Source: an uncultured Ignavibacteria bacterium (lineage in GTDB: Bacteria; Bacteroidota; Ignavibacteria; Tepidaquicellales; OLB5). Taken from it: 64,000 bases of DNA. Every line of letters begins with the position of its first letter. The first letter of the stretch is position 1. Location: assembly GCA_937873695.1 (NCBI GenBank), contig CALMYL010000008.1, forward strand, positions 423,369 to 487,368, read 5' to 3'. Shown one piece after another: positions 33,559 through 42,026 of the stretch. The translations under genes were made by a program, and so were the position numbers. The notes under the pieces were generated by a model. It worked only from the letters and a program-made list of their open reading frames with translations, made no database searches and had not been told where the DNA came from.

Positions 33559-34835
33559 ATTACCTCCACTGGTTTTTCAAACCCTTTAATTGAAACTTCG
33601 CCAAGTGACTCCACCGCCTGGCCGTTAGTATTAATTTTGTTTAAGAAATCTCTTGTTACCAGAAACTGGGTCCGGTACTCTTTATTAAGCTGTTCAAGCC
33701 TTGCGGCAGTTATCACTGTTGTGCCTGCAATTGAATACTGCTTGCGTATATCATTGCCGATATTCCCGGTAATAACTTCGCCTGAGTGAATGCCGATACC
33801 GACCCTTGTAATTGGTATTACACCAACTTCAGCCAGTACCTTAATTTTATTAATTATCTCAAGTCCCGCATTGAATGCATTTTGCTCATGGTTTAAAGTT
33901 TGTAACGGGATCCCGAATGATGCCATAAAACCATCACCCATAAACTGGTTTACCAATCCCTTATGTTTTGAAATTATCTCTATCAGCGGATCAAAGATAT
34001 TATTCTGGAATTCAATTATCTCCTGCGGGTCCCTGGTTTCTGCGTATGTACTGAAATTCCTTATATCAAGGAACATTATTGTTGCGTTAACCCGTTTAAC
34101 ATCAAGCTCATCTTTCCTTTGTATAAGTTCATCCACAATTTCACGGGATACCTGCTGGCCGAAAAGATTTATTATTTTCTGCTTTTCCATCAGCTGCTTA
34201 AATGAACTTTGCACCCTGTTGTTGATCTCAGATGCTATCATTCCCGATGCCGCGCCTGTGAAAAGCATCATTACCGCCCTCACGTAGTATGAAGCAATTG
34301 GCATGTGGGCTTTTATATCACTTACAGGAATAATGTAATTATAAATGTAATAAGTTAAAGCTGAATACTGCAAGGCTGCAACAACACCGAGGAAAAAACT
34401 CAGTTTAAAATTAAGCTGCAGAGATGAAATTGCAATGAGCAGAAAGTAAGTCAGGAAATACGGCGCATCAAGGTAAACGGCACGCTCTTCAATTATAGTA
34501 AGCATGAACATCAATATGCCGGGAAAAATTATTTCAATAAGGGTATGTGCAAGCTTTACGTGGTCATTTATTGATAATTTATTCTTTATGTACCTCCTCA
34601 GCAGGAAAAGAAATATCAGCTCATAGTTAAGGAAGAAAAATACCCAGATTATTATAGCGTAACCTGAAGTTTTGTATTTGAAGAATTTCTGCAGGTCTAA
34701 AAAATCGAGGTAGTTGTTGATGATACTTACAGCCATACCTATCCCGAGGATATAGCAGATCAGCTTTACTCGTTTATATTCGCTCAGAGTTTTTTCAAAC
34801 TCAAATTCTTTCTTAAAAGAACTGTCCTGTATCAA
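33543..34835 (-). CDS. Membrane-bound class III adenylate/guanylate cyclase
   Basis: 430 residues. Six hydrophobic helices in 23-200, then a linker and a class III cyclase domain (about 245-430). Metal-binding aspartates are D257 in MFLDIRNFS and D301 in QFMGDGFMASFG; GIHSGEVITGNIG and AARLEQLN are also typical. It makes cAMP (or cGMP) from ATP (GTP) at the inner membrane; the specificity pair is not certain from sequence. No sensor domain other than the membrane part is visible, so the helices may sense something directly. Upstream is a DinB gene. Confidence 0.9.
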   Translation of the reverse strand: MIQDSSFKKEFEFEKTLSEYKRVKLICYILGIGMAVSIINNYLDFLDLQKFFKYKTSGYAIIIWVFFFLNYELIFLFLLRRYIKNKLSINDHVKLAHTLIEIIFPGILMFMLTIIEERAVYLDAPYFLTYFLLIAISSLQLNFKLSFFLGVVAALQYSALTYYIYNYIIPVSDIKAHMPIASYYVRAVMMLFTGAASGMIASEINNRVQSSFKQLMEKQKIINLFGQQVSREIVDELIQRKDELDVKRVNATIMFLDIRNFSTYAETRDPQEIIEFQNNIFDPLIEIISKHKGLVNQFMGDGFMASFGIPLQTLNHEQNAFNAGLEIINKIKVLAEVGVIPITRVGIGIHSGEVITGNIGNDIRKQYSIAGTTVITAARLEQLNKEYRTQFLVTRDFLNKINTNGQAVESLGEVSIKGFEKPVEVMCVKV

Positions 34836-34848
34836 TATTCTTCCGGTT

Positions 34849-35289
34849 TTAAAATGTCAACATCCTTCTGTGGTAATTTATCTGTCCAACATGGTAACCC
34901 AAATGCAGCGCCAGTCTTACCAATGCATCATAAATAGCCTGGTCTTCACCGTGAGAAGCCTCAGGAAAAGGTTCGATCAGATCATCATCGGTTAATGAAT
35001 CAAGAATAGGTATTACTATGTTTGTTGTTGAATCAATATCATCTAATATCTCTGCTTTTGATATACCCTTTGCTGAAAATTCCAGGTCTCTATTCCGCAC
35101 ATATCCGTTTTTTCCGAGTACTGAACCAATGTTATGTTTCAAATTACCGCATAAATGTAACGCCAGGTTACCCGGTGTGTTTTTCAAGTCACCTGTTAAC
35201 TTCCACAGGTCACTCTCGTTCTGGTAGAGCGAAATTTCTTTTTTTAGACTCTCGAGGTATTTTTGGTACTGGGATGTAATGTATCTCAT
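34849..35289 (-). CDS. DinB superfamily (DUF1572-type) protein
   Basis: About 146 residues from ATG 35289 (MRYITSQYQKYLESL). An upstream ATG at 35328 would overlap the previous gene and add residues without family match. Metal-site histidines are in NLALHLCGNLKHNIG and LALHLGYHVGQINYHRRM; the R-N-RDLEFSAKGISKAE segment is shared with the DinB protein at 43927-44427 (RVRDAEFSAKEGYAAAE), so the two are close paralogs. Function unknown, probably thiol or metal chemistry. Confidence 0.85.
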   Translation of the reverse strand: MRYITSQYQKYLESLKKEISLYQNESDLWKLTGDLKNTPGNLALHLCGNLKHNIGSVLGKNGYVRNRDLEFSAKGISKAEILDDIDSTTNIVIPILDSLTDDDLIEPFPEASHGEDQAIYDALVRLALHLGYHVGQINYHRRMLTF

Positions 35290-35306
35290 TTTATGAATTG
35301 GATTTA

Positions 35307-35780
35307 TTAAATTATTTTTAGCAGCCAAAAAATATATACAACTGCAAGGATGAACATTACGATAGTCATTATTAATCTGAACTTAAACCCGGGGCGCAGT
35401 TCCTGCTGCGCTTCATCCTTTAATTCCTGCGGCATATTAGTTGTTGTTTGATTTATTGAATTGTTCATGTTCTCAGCTTTCGGCATCATTATGCCAAATC
35501 CTGAGCTTTCAAGCTTCCCTAGTCCCTTTGTGACCATTTCCTTAGCTTCCGGCGGCATTTGGTCAATGCTGCTGTACTGCTTACCGTTGTAGAAAAATGA
35601 GTTAAAATTCGCAACCAGCGGTTTACCGCTTCCGGCTGCTCCTGAGTTAAGCAGTCCTTCAACGAAGTCGGGTATTCCGTTATTATTCTCATCTTTGAAC
35701 ATAACTTTGAACTCGTCTGGTATATCATTCAGGCTGTTATATTCCTTGCCGTTAAAATTTATTTTGCTTTCAAATGACAT
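35307..35780 (-). CDS. C-tail membrane protein with duplicated NGKxY motif, unknown function
   Basis: 157 residues. Two copies of a motif, FNGKEYNSLNDIPDEFK (9-25) and YNGKQYSSIDQMPPEAK (64-80), so an internal duplication. Between them is DENNNGIPD (30-38), a calcium-loop-like DxNxNGxxD. A low-complexity stretch follows, then a single C-terminal membrane helix (about 132-155) with a short tail; no signal peptide. The bulk is therefore probably cytoplasmic and tail-anchored. I do not recognise the family. It lies 5 bases from the GNAT gene on the same strand. Confidence 0.68.
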   Translation of the reverse strand: MSFESKINFNGKEYNSLNDIPDEFKVMFKDENNNGIPDFVEGLLNSGAAGSGKPLVANFNSFFYNGKQYSSIDQMPPEAKEMVTKGLGKLESSGFGIMMPKAENMNNSINQTTTNMPQELKDEAQQELRPGFKFRLIMTIVMFILAVVYIFWLLKII

Positions 35781-35785
35781 TTTTT

Positions 35786-36394
35786 TTAGCCTGCCTTTTT
35801 AATATTCGATTTCCACTCTTCATTATTTTCTGCGAAACCAACTACCTGCATCCATTTATGATCGGGGAGGGTTTCAATTCTCATTCCAAGCCGTTTTAAC
35901 ACCGCCTGTGATGGATTATTATATTTATGAGTTATACCAATTATCCTTTGCAGCTTAAGTGTATCGAATCCGTATTTTATAAGTCCAGATGCTGCTTCAT
36001 GCGCAAAACCACGGCACTGGTAGTGCGATGATACTGCGAAAAATATTCCTACTTCCGGATAGTTCTGCTCTGTATCTGATGCGCCTGCTATGTAGCGGTA
36101 ATATGGCACAAGCCCCAGCGGTGCAAGCACCGGCACAAAACCGCATGCGCCTATGAGCTGAAGGGAATCCTTAAGTACAATTGCATGGTCACCGTAAGGT
36201 GGATTTAACAGAAGGCGGTTTTGTTTATACCCCTGTATGGTCCATTCCAGCCATTGTTTCCTCTGAGCAATCGAGGAATCCTGCTCCTTTGAATCAATGA
36301 ATTTAAGCTCAACATCCAGTATTCTGTAAATTTCCCCCAGGTCGGCCGGGCGGAATTCACGGATTATCAAACGTTCGGTTACTATTGGTTTCAT
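35786..36394 (-). CDS. GNAT family N-acetyltransferase (RimJ/RimL type)
   Basis: 202 residues. Starts TERLIIREFRPADLGEIY, typical of RimL-type enzymes, with the acetyl-CoA-binding segment SSHYQCRGFAHEAASGLIKYGFDTLKLQRIIG and ending HKYNNPSQAVLKRLGMR. It transfers acetyl from acetyl-CoA to an amine, perhaps a protein N-terminus or small molecule. First gene of the minus-strand transcript running to 32699, with a clear promoter at 36420-36427. Confidence 0.9.
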   Translation of the reverse strand: MKPIVTERLIIREFRPADLGEIYRILDVELKFIDSKEQDSSIAQRKQWLEWTIQGYKQNRLLLNPPYGDHAIVLKDSLQLIGACGFVPVLAPLGLVPYYRYIAGASDTEQNYPEVGIFFAVSSHYQCRGFAHEAASGLIKYGFDTLKLQRIIGITHKYNNPSQAVLKRLGMRIETLPDHKWMQVVGFAENNEEWKSNIKKAG

Positions 36395-36419
36395 ACTTTT
36401 TTATTAATCCTGCAAATTA

Positions 36420-36427
36420 CAAAATTA
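36420..36427 (-). promoter_or_regulatory. TAnnTTTG promoter of the GNAT gene
   Basis: TAATTTTG on the minus strand, 25 bases upstream of the ATG at 36394. Confidence 0.55.
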
Positions 36428-36484
36428 TTTGGATAGTTTGTATAGAAGGATATATATTCATTGTCGGCCCAAAGCTTCTCTTCT

Positions 36485-36514
36485 GCGAGGAGCAAAGCGA
36501 CACGGCAGTTGCTT
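36485..36514 (+). repeat. GCGAGGAGC interspersed repeat
   Basis: GCGAGGAGCAAAGCGACACGGCAGTTGCTT-type sequence. It matches, inverted, the unit at 41992-42019. No gene is present in 36428-36614 other than the comEC promoter. Confidence 0.6.
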
Positions 36515-36614
36515 GCGGTGAAAAATTGATTTTATTATAGGTGTATAATATTAGTATAAGGAAGTGCTCAGAATTTAAACTTATTTTTTCCCAAAAAATA
36601 ATTACAAATATTAC

Positions 36615-36622
36615 TAACTTTG
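36615..36622 (+). promoter_or_regulatory. TAnnTTTG promoter of comEC, possibly leaderless
   Basis: TAACTTTG with only four bases between its last G and the ATG at 36627. Transcription would start at or next to the ATG. Confidence 0.5.
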
Positions 36623-36626
36623 CAAA

Positions 36627-39035
36627 ATGCTAAATTCCTTCAGCAAAAAATATCCCGCTGCAACGGCCGTATTCCCTTTAGGTACCGGAATACTTATCAG
36701 CTATTATCTTAAACTCAATATATCATTTCTGCCTGACTGGCTGTTTCTTTCAATCCTTGTTTCTCTCGGATTATTCATCGTTGTACTTTACTCACGTATT
36801 CCAATAGGTGAGTTATATCTTTTCCCGTACTTATTCCTTATTATATTATTCGGAATATTTTCGTTCCAGTACAGGTATTACAAAACTGATCCTGATAATA
36901 TTTCTGCAAAACTCAAACAATCCACGGGTAACTCAATTATTACCGGAGTTGTCGCAGAACAGCCCGAAATTAAAGAGGATAGGATAAGGGTATTAGTTGA
37001 ACTAAACAGTGTTAATGATTCCGCAGCCGATGGATTTGTACTTGCATCCATATATAACAACAAATTCAAAGAAGATGTGCCTGTTGGCTTAACTTACGGC
37101 GATGTTGTTGAGCTAAAAGGAAAGATTGAACCGCTTCCGCCTGGGCGTAATCCGGGTGAATTTGACTATGGCAGGTATTTAAAGCTGCACGGAGTTGATG
37201 CCGTATTCAGCGCGTACGGATTTGAGAACATTACCCTCACAGGACACGAAAAGCAAAATCCGTTTCATAGTTACATAATAATCCCTGTTAAGCAGTATTC
37301 CATAAAAGTTATCAATGAAAATGTAGGCGGAGCGGAAGGGGAGTACTTAAAAGGGCTGCTGCTTGGCGAGAGAAGCAATATCTCAAAAGAAATGAAGGAT
37401 AATTTCATCAATGCGGGAGTTGCGCATATCATCGCAGTATCGGGGTTAAATGTAGCTTATGTTATGCTAATTATCTGGGGGATCTTGTTATTCATCCCGG
37501 TTCGTCAATCAATCAAAATATTCTTAACTATCGGCTGCCTTATGTTTTATATGGATCTCACCGGCAATACTCCGTCAATAGTGAGAGCTGTGATCATGGC
37601 TTCAATTTTCCTTATTGCCCAATTGGCTGAAAGAAAACCCAACAGCTACAATATAATTTCATTTGCTGCATTGGTAATATTATTTATCGATCCGCGGCAA
37701 TTGTTTGATGCGGGATTTATACTTTCCTTTTCAGCGCTGTTATCTATTGTTGTGATTTATCCCGTATTCAACAGGTGGGTGAATTTAATAGCATGGTATA
37801 AAAATATGGATAGCAGTAAGAACACTGTAAAAGCTTTCAAAGCAGTGATTACACTCTTCTTAGGTACACTTGCGGCGCAGGCAGGTACACTGCCGGTTAC
37901 TGCAATAATGTTCAAAAAAATATCAATTGTATCACTGGCTTCAAACCTTTTTGCTATTCCGCTATCAAATGTATCGCTGGCTATTGGCTTCATCATGGTG
38001 CTGGTTTCACCGCTGACCGGCTGGTTAGCTGCAGTCTTCGGCGCGATAAATTCCATGCTGCTGTTTCTGCAGATAAGCTTAATTGAATTCTGCGCGAACC
38101 TTGATTTTGCGTTTGTGCAAACATATTTTGTTGATTGGATGATGTTTGTTGTGTATTACATAATGCTGGTGCTGCTGCTTACAGTTAAACAGGGGAATTA
38201 TAAACTGCGTATAGCCGTAATTCTGCTATTAGGATTAAATTACTCAATATGGAAAGATGTCTCCGGTATGACAGATGAAGCTGAGATCACATATCTATAC
38301 ACAGGTTCAGCAAACAGTACGCTTATCAGAATGCCGGGAGGTTCAACGGTAATGATAAATGCAGGTACATCAAATGATAAGTATAACACCGCGCAAAGGA
38401 CTGTTATACCATACCTGAAAGGCAGCGGTGTTGATAAGCTGGATCTGCTTGTGATGAATGCACTGGATAAAAATGAATTCCGGAACCTGCTCTACTTTGC
38501 GCAGAATTTCGAAATATCAAAAGTGATGATGCCGGTACACTACAGAAAAATTGTAAATGAAAAGGGATTTGCCGTTAACTTCAAAAATACCAATGTTGAA
38601 TTTGTAACTGGCTCAAAGATAGTGAATCGAAACGGGAATTTCAGATTGTTCATTTACTACGATAGCCTGCTGGCTGGAAGTTCAATGATGACTCAGTTTT
38701 TGTATGGCGACCAATCATATGTATTTAATGATGCTTTTACGCCCGAAGAAAATATTTTTAATACTGCTTATATTAACACACTTGATCTCAACATGCAGGC
38801 AATCAGGGTCACGGGTTCAGGTACATTTAACACAACGCCTGCGGCTATGATCACTGATATAAATCCCGAATACATTATTATTGGCGAAACAGTCACAGGC
38901 AGAAGGAAAGTAAGTTCAGAGATATTTTCCGCCGCGCTGAATGAAACGGGTTATAATATTCTTGATGTAGGTAAATCCGGCGCGGTGATATTTAAAACAA
39001 ACGGTGATTTTACAAGAAGGGTAGATTGGAGATAA
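36627..39035 (+). CDS. comEC: ComEC/Rec2 DNA-uptake channel protein with degenerate C-terminal hydrolase domain
   Basis: 802 residues. N-terminal helices, an OB-like external domain (about 90-210; GDVVELKGKIEPLPPGRNPGEFDYGRYLKLHG), the Competence channel domain (about 235-520; VAHIIAVSGLNVAYVMLI, DLTGNTPSIVRAVIMA) and a C-terminal metallo-beta-lactamase-like domain (about 550-800). In normal ComEC the last domain has a HxDxDH site after LDALVLS; here the equivalent is LVMNALDKNEF, so metal binding is lost. The channel domain itself seems intact. Translation start follows a probable promoter by four bases. Confidence 0.92.
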   Translation: MLNSFSKKYPAATAVFPLGTGILISYYLKLNISFLPDWLFLSILVSLGLFIVVLYSRIPIGELYLFPYLFLIILFGIFSFQYRYYKTDPDNISAKLKQSTGNSIITGVVAEQPEIKEDRIRVLVELNSVNDSAADGFVLASIYNNKFKEDVPVGLTYGDVVELKGKIEPLPPGRNPGEFDYGRYLKLHGVDAVFSAYGFENITLTGHEKQNPFHSYIIIPVKQYSIKVINENVGGAEGEYLKGLLLGERSNISKEMKDNFINAGVAHIIAVSGLNVAYVMLIIWGILLFIPVRQSIKIFLTIGCLMFYMDLTGNTPSIVRAVIMASIFLIAQLAERKPNSYNIISFAALVILFIDPRQLFDAGFILSFSALLSIVVIYPVFNRWVNLIAWYKNMDSSKNTVKAFKAVITLFLGTLAAQAGTLPVTAIMFKKISIVSLASNLFAIPLSNVSLAIGFIMVLVSPLTGWLAAVFGAINSMLLFLQISLIEFCANLDFAFVQTYFVDWMMFVVYYIMLVLLLTVKQGNYKLRIAVILLLGLNYSIWKDVSGMTDEAEITYLYTGSANSTLIRMPGGSTVMINAGTSNDKYNTAQRTVIPYLKGSGVDKLDLLVMNALDKNEFRNLLYFAQNFEISKVMMPVHYRKIVNEKGFAVNFKNTNVEFVTGSKIVNRNGNFRLFIYYDSLLAGSSMMTQFLYGDQSYVFNDAFTPEENIFNTAYINTLDLNMQAIRVTGSGTFNTTPAAMITDINPEYIIIGETVTGRRKVSSEIFSAALNETGYNILDVGKSGAVIFKTNGDFTRRVDWR

Positions 39036-39043
39036 TAACTCAT

Positions 39044-39079
39044 CCCCGCACCATGCCTGCGGCAGGCAGGAAAGCGGGG
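39044..39079. repeat. Nested hairpin downstream of comEC
   Basis: Outer arms CCCCGC (39044-39049) and GCGGGG (39074-39079), inner arms GCCTGC (39055-39060) and GCAGGC (39062-39067). No T run follows directly, so it may be an interspersed repeat rather than a terminator. Confidence 0.6.
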
Positions 39080-39170
39080 GTCTCTGGCTTGATTGTCTCC
39101 GCAGATTATCCTGCTTTTGGGACTCTGCGGCACACTCATCAGTTAACGCAGATTCATGCTTAAGAGAAAC

Positions 39171-39827
39171 TCATGCATACCCAATCAATACCATCAATAA
39201 CCCTGACTTAATCTTAACCGAAAATAGATTCCCAACCGCCTCATTCAGCGCGCCTTCGCGCACACCGAATTCAAGTGTACTGCTCTTCAGCGGGTATTTT
39301 AATCCTTTAGTGGTAACGCCAACGGCCTTCGGCATAGGGATGAGTGAAACTATACTCCCAACGCCGCACGCAAACTCTGCACTCCTGCTTATCAGCTCCC
39401 CGGTAAAACCATTCTCGTAAATCTGTATTCTGGCTTTCCGGAAAAACTTTTTTATTATACTCAGATTATTCAGGGTATGATCAAGCCTTTTGCCTGCAAA
39501 CCCGATTATAGAAATGTTCTTGATCTTCTTCGATAGGGCAAATTTTATTGCTTTCTCAAGGTCGTTTTGGTTCTGGTTAACTATTTTCTTAATGACAACA
39601 TTTTTCTTTCTGAAGTAGTTCAGAACCTTCGGGCTTATACTATCCATGTCGCCGATGATAAAATCAGGGGTAATTTTATTCCTGTACAGAAAATCAGAAG
39701 CCCCGTCACAGGCAATTATTGTAATTGCCCTGCGGGGCTTAATTTTGCTAAACAGTTCTTTAAGGTCTTTTGTAAAGATCTTTCCGTTACATACAATTAA
39801 ACATTCTTTTAAATTGGAAGATCTCAC
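39171..39827 (-). CDS. thiN: Thiamine pyrophosphokinase
   Basis: 218 residues. Transfers pyrophosphate from ATP to thiamine to make the cofactor TPP. Family residues: ACDGASDFL, FIIGDMDSI (GDxDS), QNDLEKAIKFAL, and GFAGKRLDHTLNNLS (G-x-x-R-x-DH). The C-terminal beta-sandwich that binds thiamine is the region VSLIPMPKAVGVTTKGLKYPL. No TPP riboswitch was recognised nearby. It is 27 bases downstream of the arginine decarboxylase gene, same strand, and probably co-transcribed. Confidence 0.93.
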   Translation of the reverse strand: MRSSNLKECLIVCNGKIFTKDLKELFSKIKPRRAITIIACDGASDFLYRNKITPDFIIGDMDSISPKVLNYFRKKNVVIKKIVNQNQNDLEKAIKFALSKKIKNISIIGFAGKRLDHTLNNLSIIKKFFRKARIQIYENGFTGELISRSAEFACGVGSIVSLIPMPKAVGVTTKGLKYPLKSSTLEFGVREGALNEAVGNLFSVKIKSGLLMVLIGYA

Positions 39828-39854
39828 TATTTCACTATTTCTCTATTTCACATC

Positions 39855-40403
39855 TTACGGAAGCATAACGGCGGCTGCAATAACAGTTGTCCATATACCT
39901 GCCTTATCGCCTTCGGCTGATTGAGTTATGTTGAATGTTTTATATATTTGCCCGCTGGCCTTGTAGACCTGCTCTCTTTCATCCCAGGCCTGCGCAGGGT
40001 CAAATTCAATGCCAAGAGTAGTTGCCAGCATCTGGGCTGCTATATCCTCAGCATAATCGCCGGAAATTTTTTCCGATTCACCAAATGGATGATGCTCAGA
40101 AATATACCCGTACTGCTGAGCGCTTGCGCTCGGAAGCGCAACCCCTATAGATGATGCTATCAGGCGGTTAGCTTCGTTGGTTGAATTTCTTGCCATAACA
40201 CAGAAAGTTATCTGGCCCGGCTCCAGCAGTTTAACGCCTTCTTCCTTTGAGAGCCTTTTGCAGCCTGCAGGGAATATACTTGATACCGATACCAGGTTGC
40301 ATTTTTCAATACCTGCCATACGCAGTGCAAGCTCAAATGATTGTAAATAATCCTTATGCCTTCCAACACCCTTGGTGAAAAAGATTTTAGTAGGTTTGAA
40401 CAA
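39855..40403 (-). CDS. Pyruvoyl-dependent arginine decarboxylase
   Basis: 182 residues. Decarboxylates arginine to agmatine, the entry to polyamine synthesis. The self-cleavage site that generates the pyruvoyl group is [10 protein letters not shown], with the Ser41-Ser42 bond expected to break into alpha and beta chains. [19 protein letters not shown] and [14 protein letters not shown] are also family segments. Length fits the roughly 165-195 residue enzymes of archaea, Chlamydia and Bacteroidota. Promoter TATATTTG at 40459-40466. Followed by thiN. Confidence 0.94.
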   Translation of the reverse strand: MFKPTKIFFTKGVGRHKDYLQSFELALRMAGIEKCNLVSVSSIFPAGCKRLSKEEGVKLLEPGQITFCVMARNSTNEANRLIASSIGVALPSASAQQYGYISEHHPFGESEKISGDYAEDIAAQMLATTLGIEFDPAQAWDEREQVYKASGQIYKTFNITQSAEGDKAGIWTTVIAAAVMLP

Positions 40404-40458
40404 TTTCTGTTATTTCTCCAGTTAGATAATTAATTTAAAATAGGTGAGTTATACAGCG

Positions 40459-40466
40459 CAAATATA
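40459..40466 (-). promoter_or_regulatory. TAnnTTTG promoter of the arginine decarboxylase gene
   Basis: TATATTTG on the minus strand, 55 bases upstream of the ATG at 40403. Confidence 0.5.
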
Positions 40467-40507
40467 ATAAATAAAAACTAAATCCGTTATATAATAATTG
40501 TTAGGAA

Positions 40508-40625
40508 CCCTCACCCCCGATCCACCCGACTGCCTATGCAGTTCTCCCGGAGGGAGAGGGGGACAACTACATGAAACTATAGGTCTTTCTCCCCTCTCCT
40601 TACAGGAGAGGGGAAGGGGGTGAGG
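40508..40625. repeat. Interspersed inverted element with CCCTCACCCCC ends
   Basis: CCCTCACCCCC (40508-40518) pairs with GGGGGTGAGG (40616-40625) at the other end. Internal hairpins are CTCCC-GGA-GGGAG (40544-40556) and CCCCTCTCCT-TAC-AGGAGAGGGG (40591-40613). About 118 bases, no coding capacity, directly beside the tyrS stop. This type of element occurs in many bacterial genomes. Confidence 0.85.
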
Positions 40626-40631
40626 TCGTAA

Positions 40632-41843
40632 CTAAACCAAAACCCGCAAAAACTTCCTTTTGCCTACCTTCAGCACAAAATCCTTTTCAGCCTTTACAAC
40701 ATACTTCTCGTCTGTTATCTTCTCGCCGTCTATTGTCACGCCACCCTGTTTTATCAGCCTTATTGCTTCAGACGAAGTTGCCGCCATATTATTTTCTTTA
40801 ATTATGGTAACAAGTTTCACTTCTTTGGCGGCAAGTTTAAATTCAGGTATATCGTCGGGAATTTCCTTCTTCACAAATATCGTTTCAAATTCGTTTTGCG
40901 CGTATTTGGCTGATTCTTCATCGTAATACTTCTTAACCAGCTCATAACCCAAACGAACCTTCAGGTTGCGCGGATTAGTCGTAGGATCATCAAGTTCTTT
41001 CTTTATCTCGGCAAGCTCAGCATCATTTAACATTGTGCCAAGTGAGTAGTACTTGTATATCAGCTTATCGGGTATGGACATTGATTTACCGAAAATATCC
41101 TTGGGCGAATCAGTAAAACAGATTGCGTTGTTAAGCGATTTGCTCATCTTCTCAATGCCATCGGTGCCTTCTAGCAGCTCGCATGTTACAATGCACTGTG
41201 AGGGCTGCCCGTATGCTTCCTGTATAGCCCTGCCAACAAGTAAATTGAATTTCTGGTCAGTGCCGCCAAGCTCAACATCGCTTAGCACTGCAACGGAGTC
41301 ATACGCCTGGCTTAACGGATACAACAGCTCATGCAGGCTTATGGGAGTCTTGCTTGCCATACGTTTTGTAAAATCATCCCGCTCAAGTATCTGCATTACG
41401 GTGTATTTGCTTGAAAGCTTAATAACATCACTGAAAGTCATTTTATCCAGCCACTCGGAGTTATACCTTATCTCAAGATCTTTCTCAAGCAGTATCCTTG
41501 AAGCCTGCTCAAAATATGTTTTACCATTTACGCGGGTTTCTTCAAGAGTCAGCGCAGGGCGCGTTTTGCTTTTCCCAGAGGGGTCGCCGATCATCGCGGT
41601 GAAATCACCAATAATAAGTACAGCCTTATGCCCCAGGTCCTGGAAATCACGCAGTTTCTGCAGCACTACTCCGTGGCCAATATGCAGGTCGGGTCTGGAG
41701 GGGTCGCAACCAAGCTTCACCCTCAAGGGTTTATTTTCCTTTATGGATTTTTCAATCTTCTTAGCAAGCTCATCTTCGGGAATAATTTCAACTGTATTCC
41801 GTTTAATATGATCTATCTGTTCTTTTACCGGTGGAAATGACAT
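40632..41843 (-). CDS. tyrS: Tyrosyl-tRNA synthetase
   Basis: 403 residues. Charges tRNA-Tyr with tyrosine. Class I signatures: HIGH at 54-57 (PDLHIGHGVV) and KMSKS at 232-236. SDVELGGTDQKFNLLVGR is the tyrosine-site region. A C-terminal S4 RNA-binding domain (about 340-403; AIRLIKQGGVTIDGEKITDEKYVV) follows. Length and the Q-rich linker match the TyrZ-type enzyme. A hairpin ATTCCCGC/GCGGGAAT lies just upstream of the start. Confidence 0.97.
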   Translation of the reverse strand: MSFPPVKEQIDHIKRNTVEIIPEDELAKKIEKSIKENKPLRVKLGCDPSRPDLHIGHGVVLQKLRDFQDLGHKAVLIIGDFTAMIGDPSGKSKTRPALTLEETRVNGKTYFEQASRILLEKDLEIRYNSEWLDKMTFSDVIKLSSKYTVMQILERDDFTKRMASKTPISLHELLYPLSQAYDSVAVLSDVELGGTDQKFNLLVGRAIQEAYGQPSQCIVTCELLEGTDGIEKMSKSLNNAICFTDSPKDIFGKSMSIPDKLIYKYYSLGTMLNDAELAEIKKELDDPTTNPRNLKVRLGYELVKKYYDEESAKYAQNEFETIFVKKEIPDDIPEFKLAAKEVKLVTIIKENNMAATSSEAIRLIKQGGVTIDGEKITDEKYVVKAEKDFVLKVGKRKFLRVLV

Positions 41844-41851
41844 GTTTTTTC

Positions 41852-42019
41852 ATTCCCGCGAAGGCGGGAATCTCTATTTAAAATTTATAAATTAATTCCT
41901 AAGCTATATTTTGCGAGCGAAGCGCAATGCCTTGCTGACACGAAGTGGAAGAAAGGAAGCAATCTCATAGATTGAAACTGAACTTACAGATAAGATTGCC
42001 GCGTCGCTCCGCTCCTCGC
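41852..42019. repeat. Palindromic repeats upstream of tyrS
   Basis: ATTCCCGC-GAAG-GCGGGAAT at 41852-41871, 8 bases from the tyrS ATG. Further right are GCGAGCGAAGCGCAATGCC-type (41915-41933) and GATTGCCGCGTCGCTCCGCTCCTCGC-type (41994-42019) repeats, the second being an inverted relative of 36485-36514. No gene seen in 41872-42026. Confidence 0.7.
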
Positions 42020-42026
42020 AAATGTT

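Noticed and set aside
39570-39924. Overlapping plus-strand frames near thiN
   Set aside because: Antisense shadows of thiN and the decarboxylase gene.
40404-40631. Insertion sequence remnant
   Set aside because: The inverted element is about 118 bases with no transposase fragment; better described as an interspersed palindromic repeat.
41053-41811. 252-codon plus-strand frame
   Set aside because: Antisense to tyrS; the length is due to low stop frequency in this frame.
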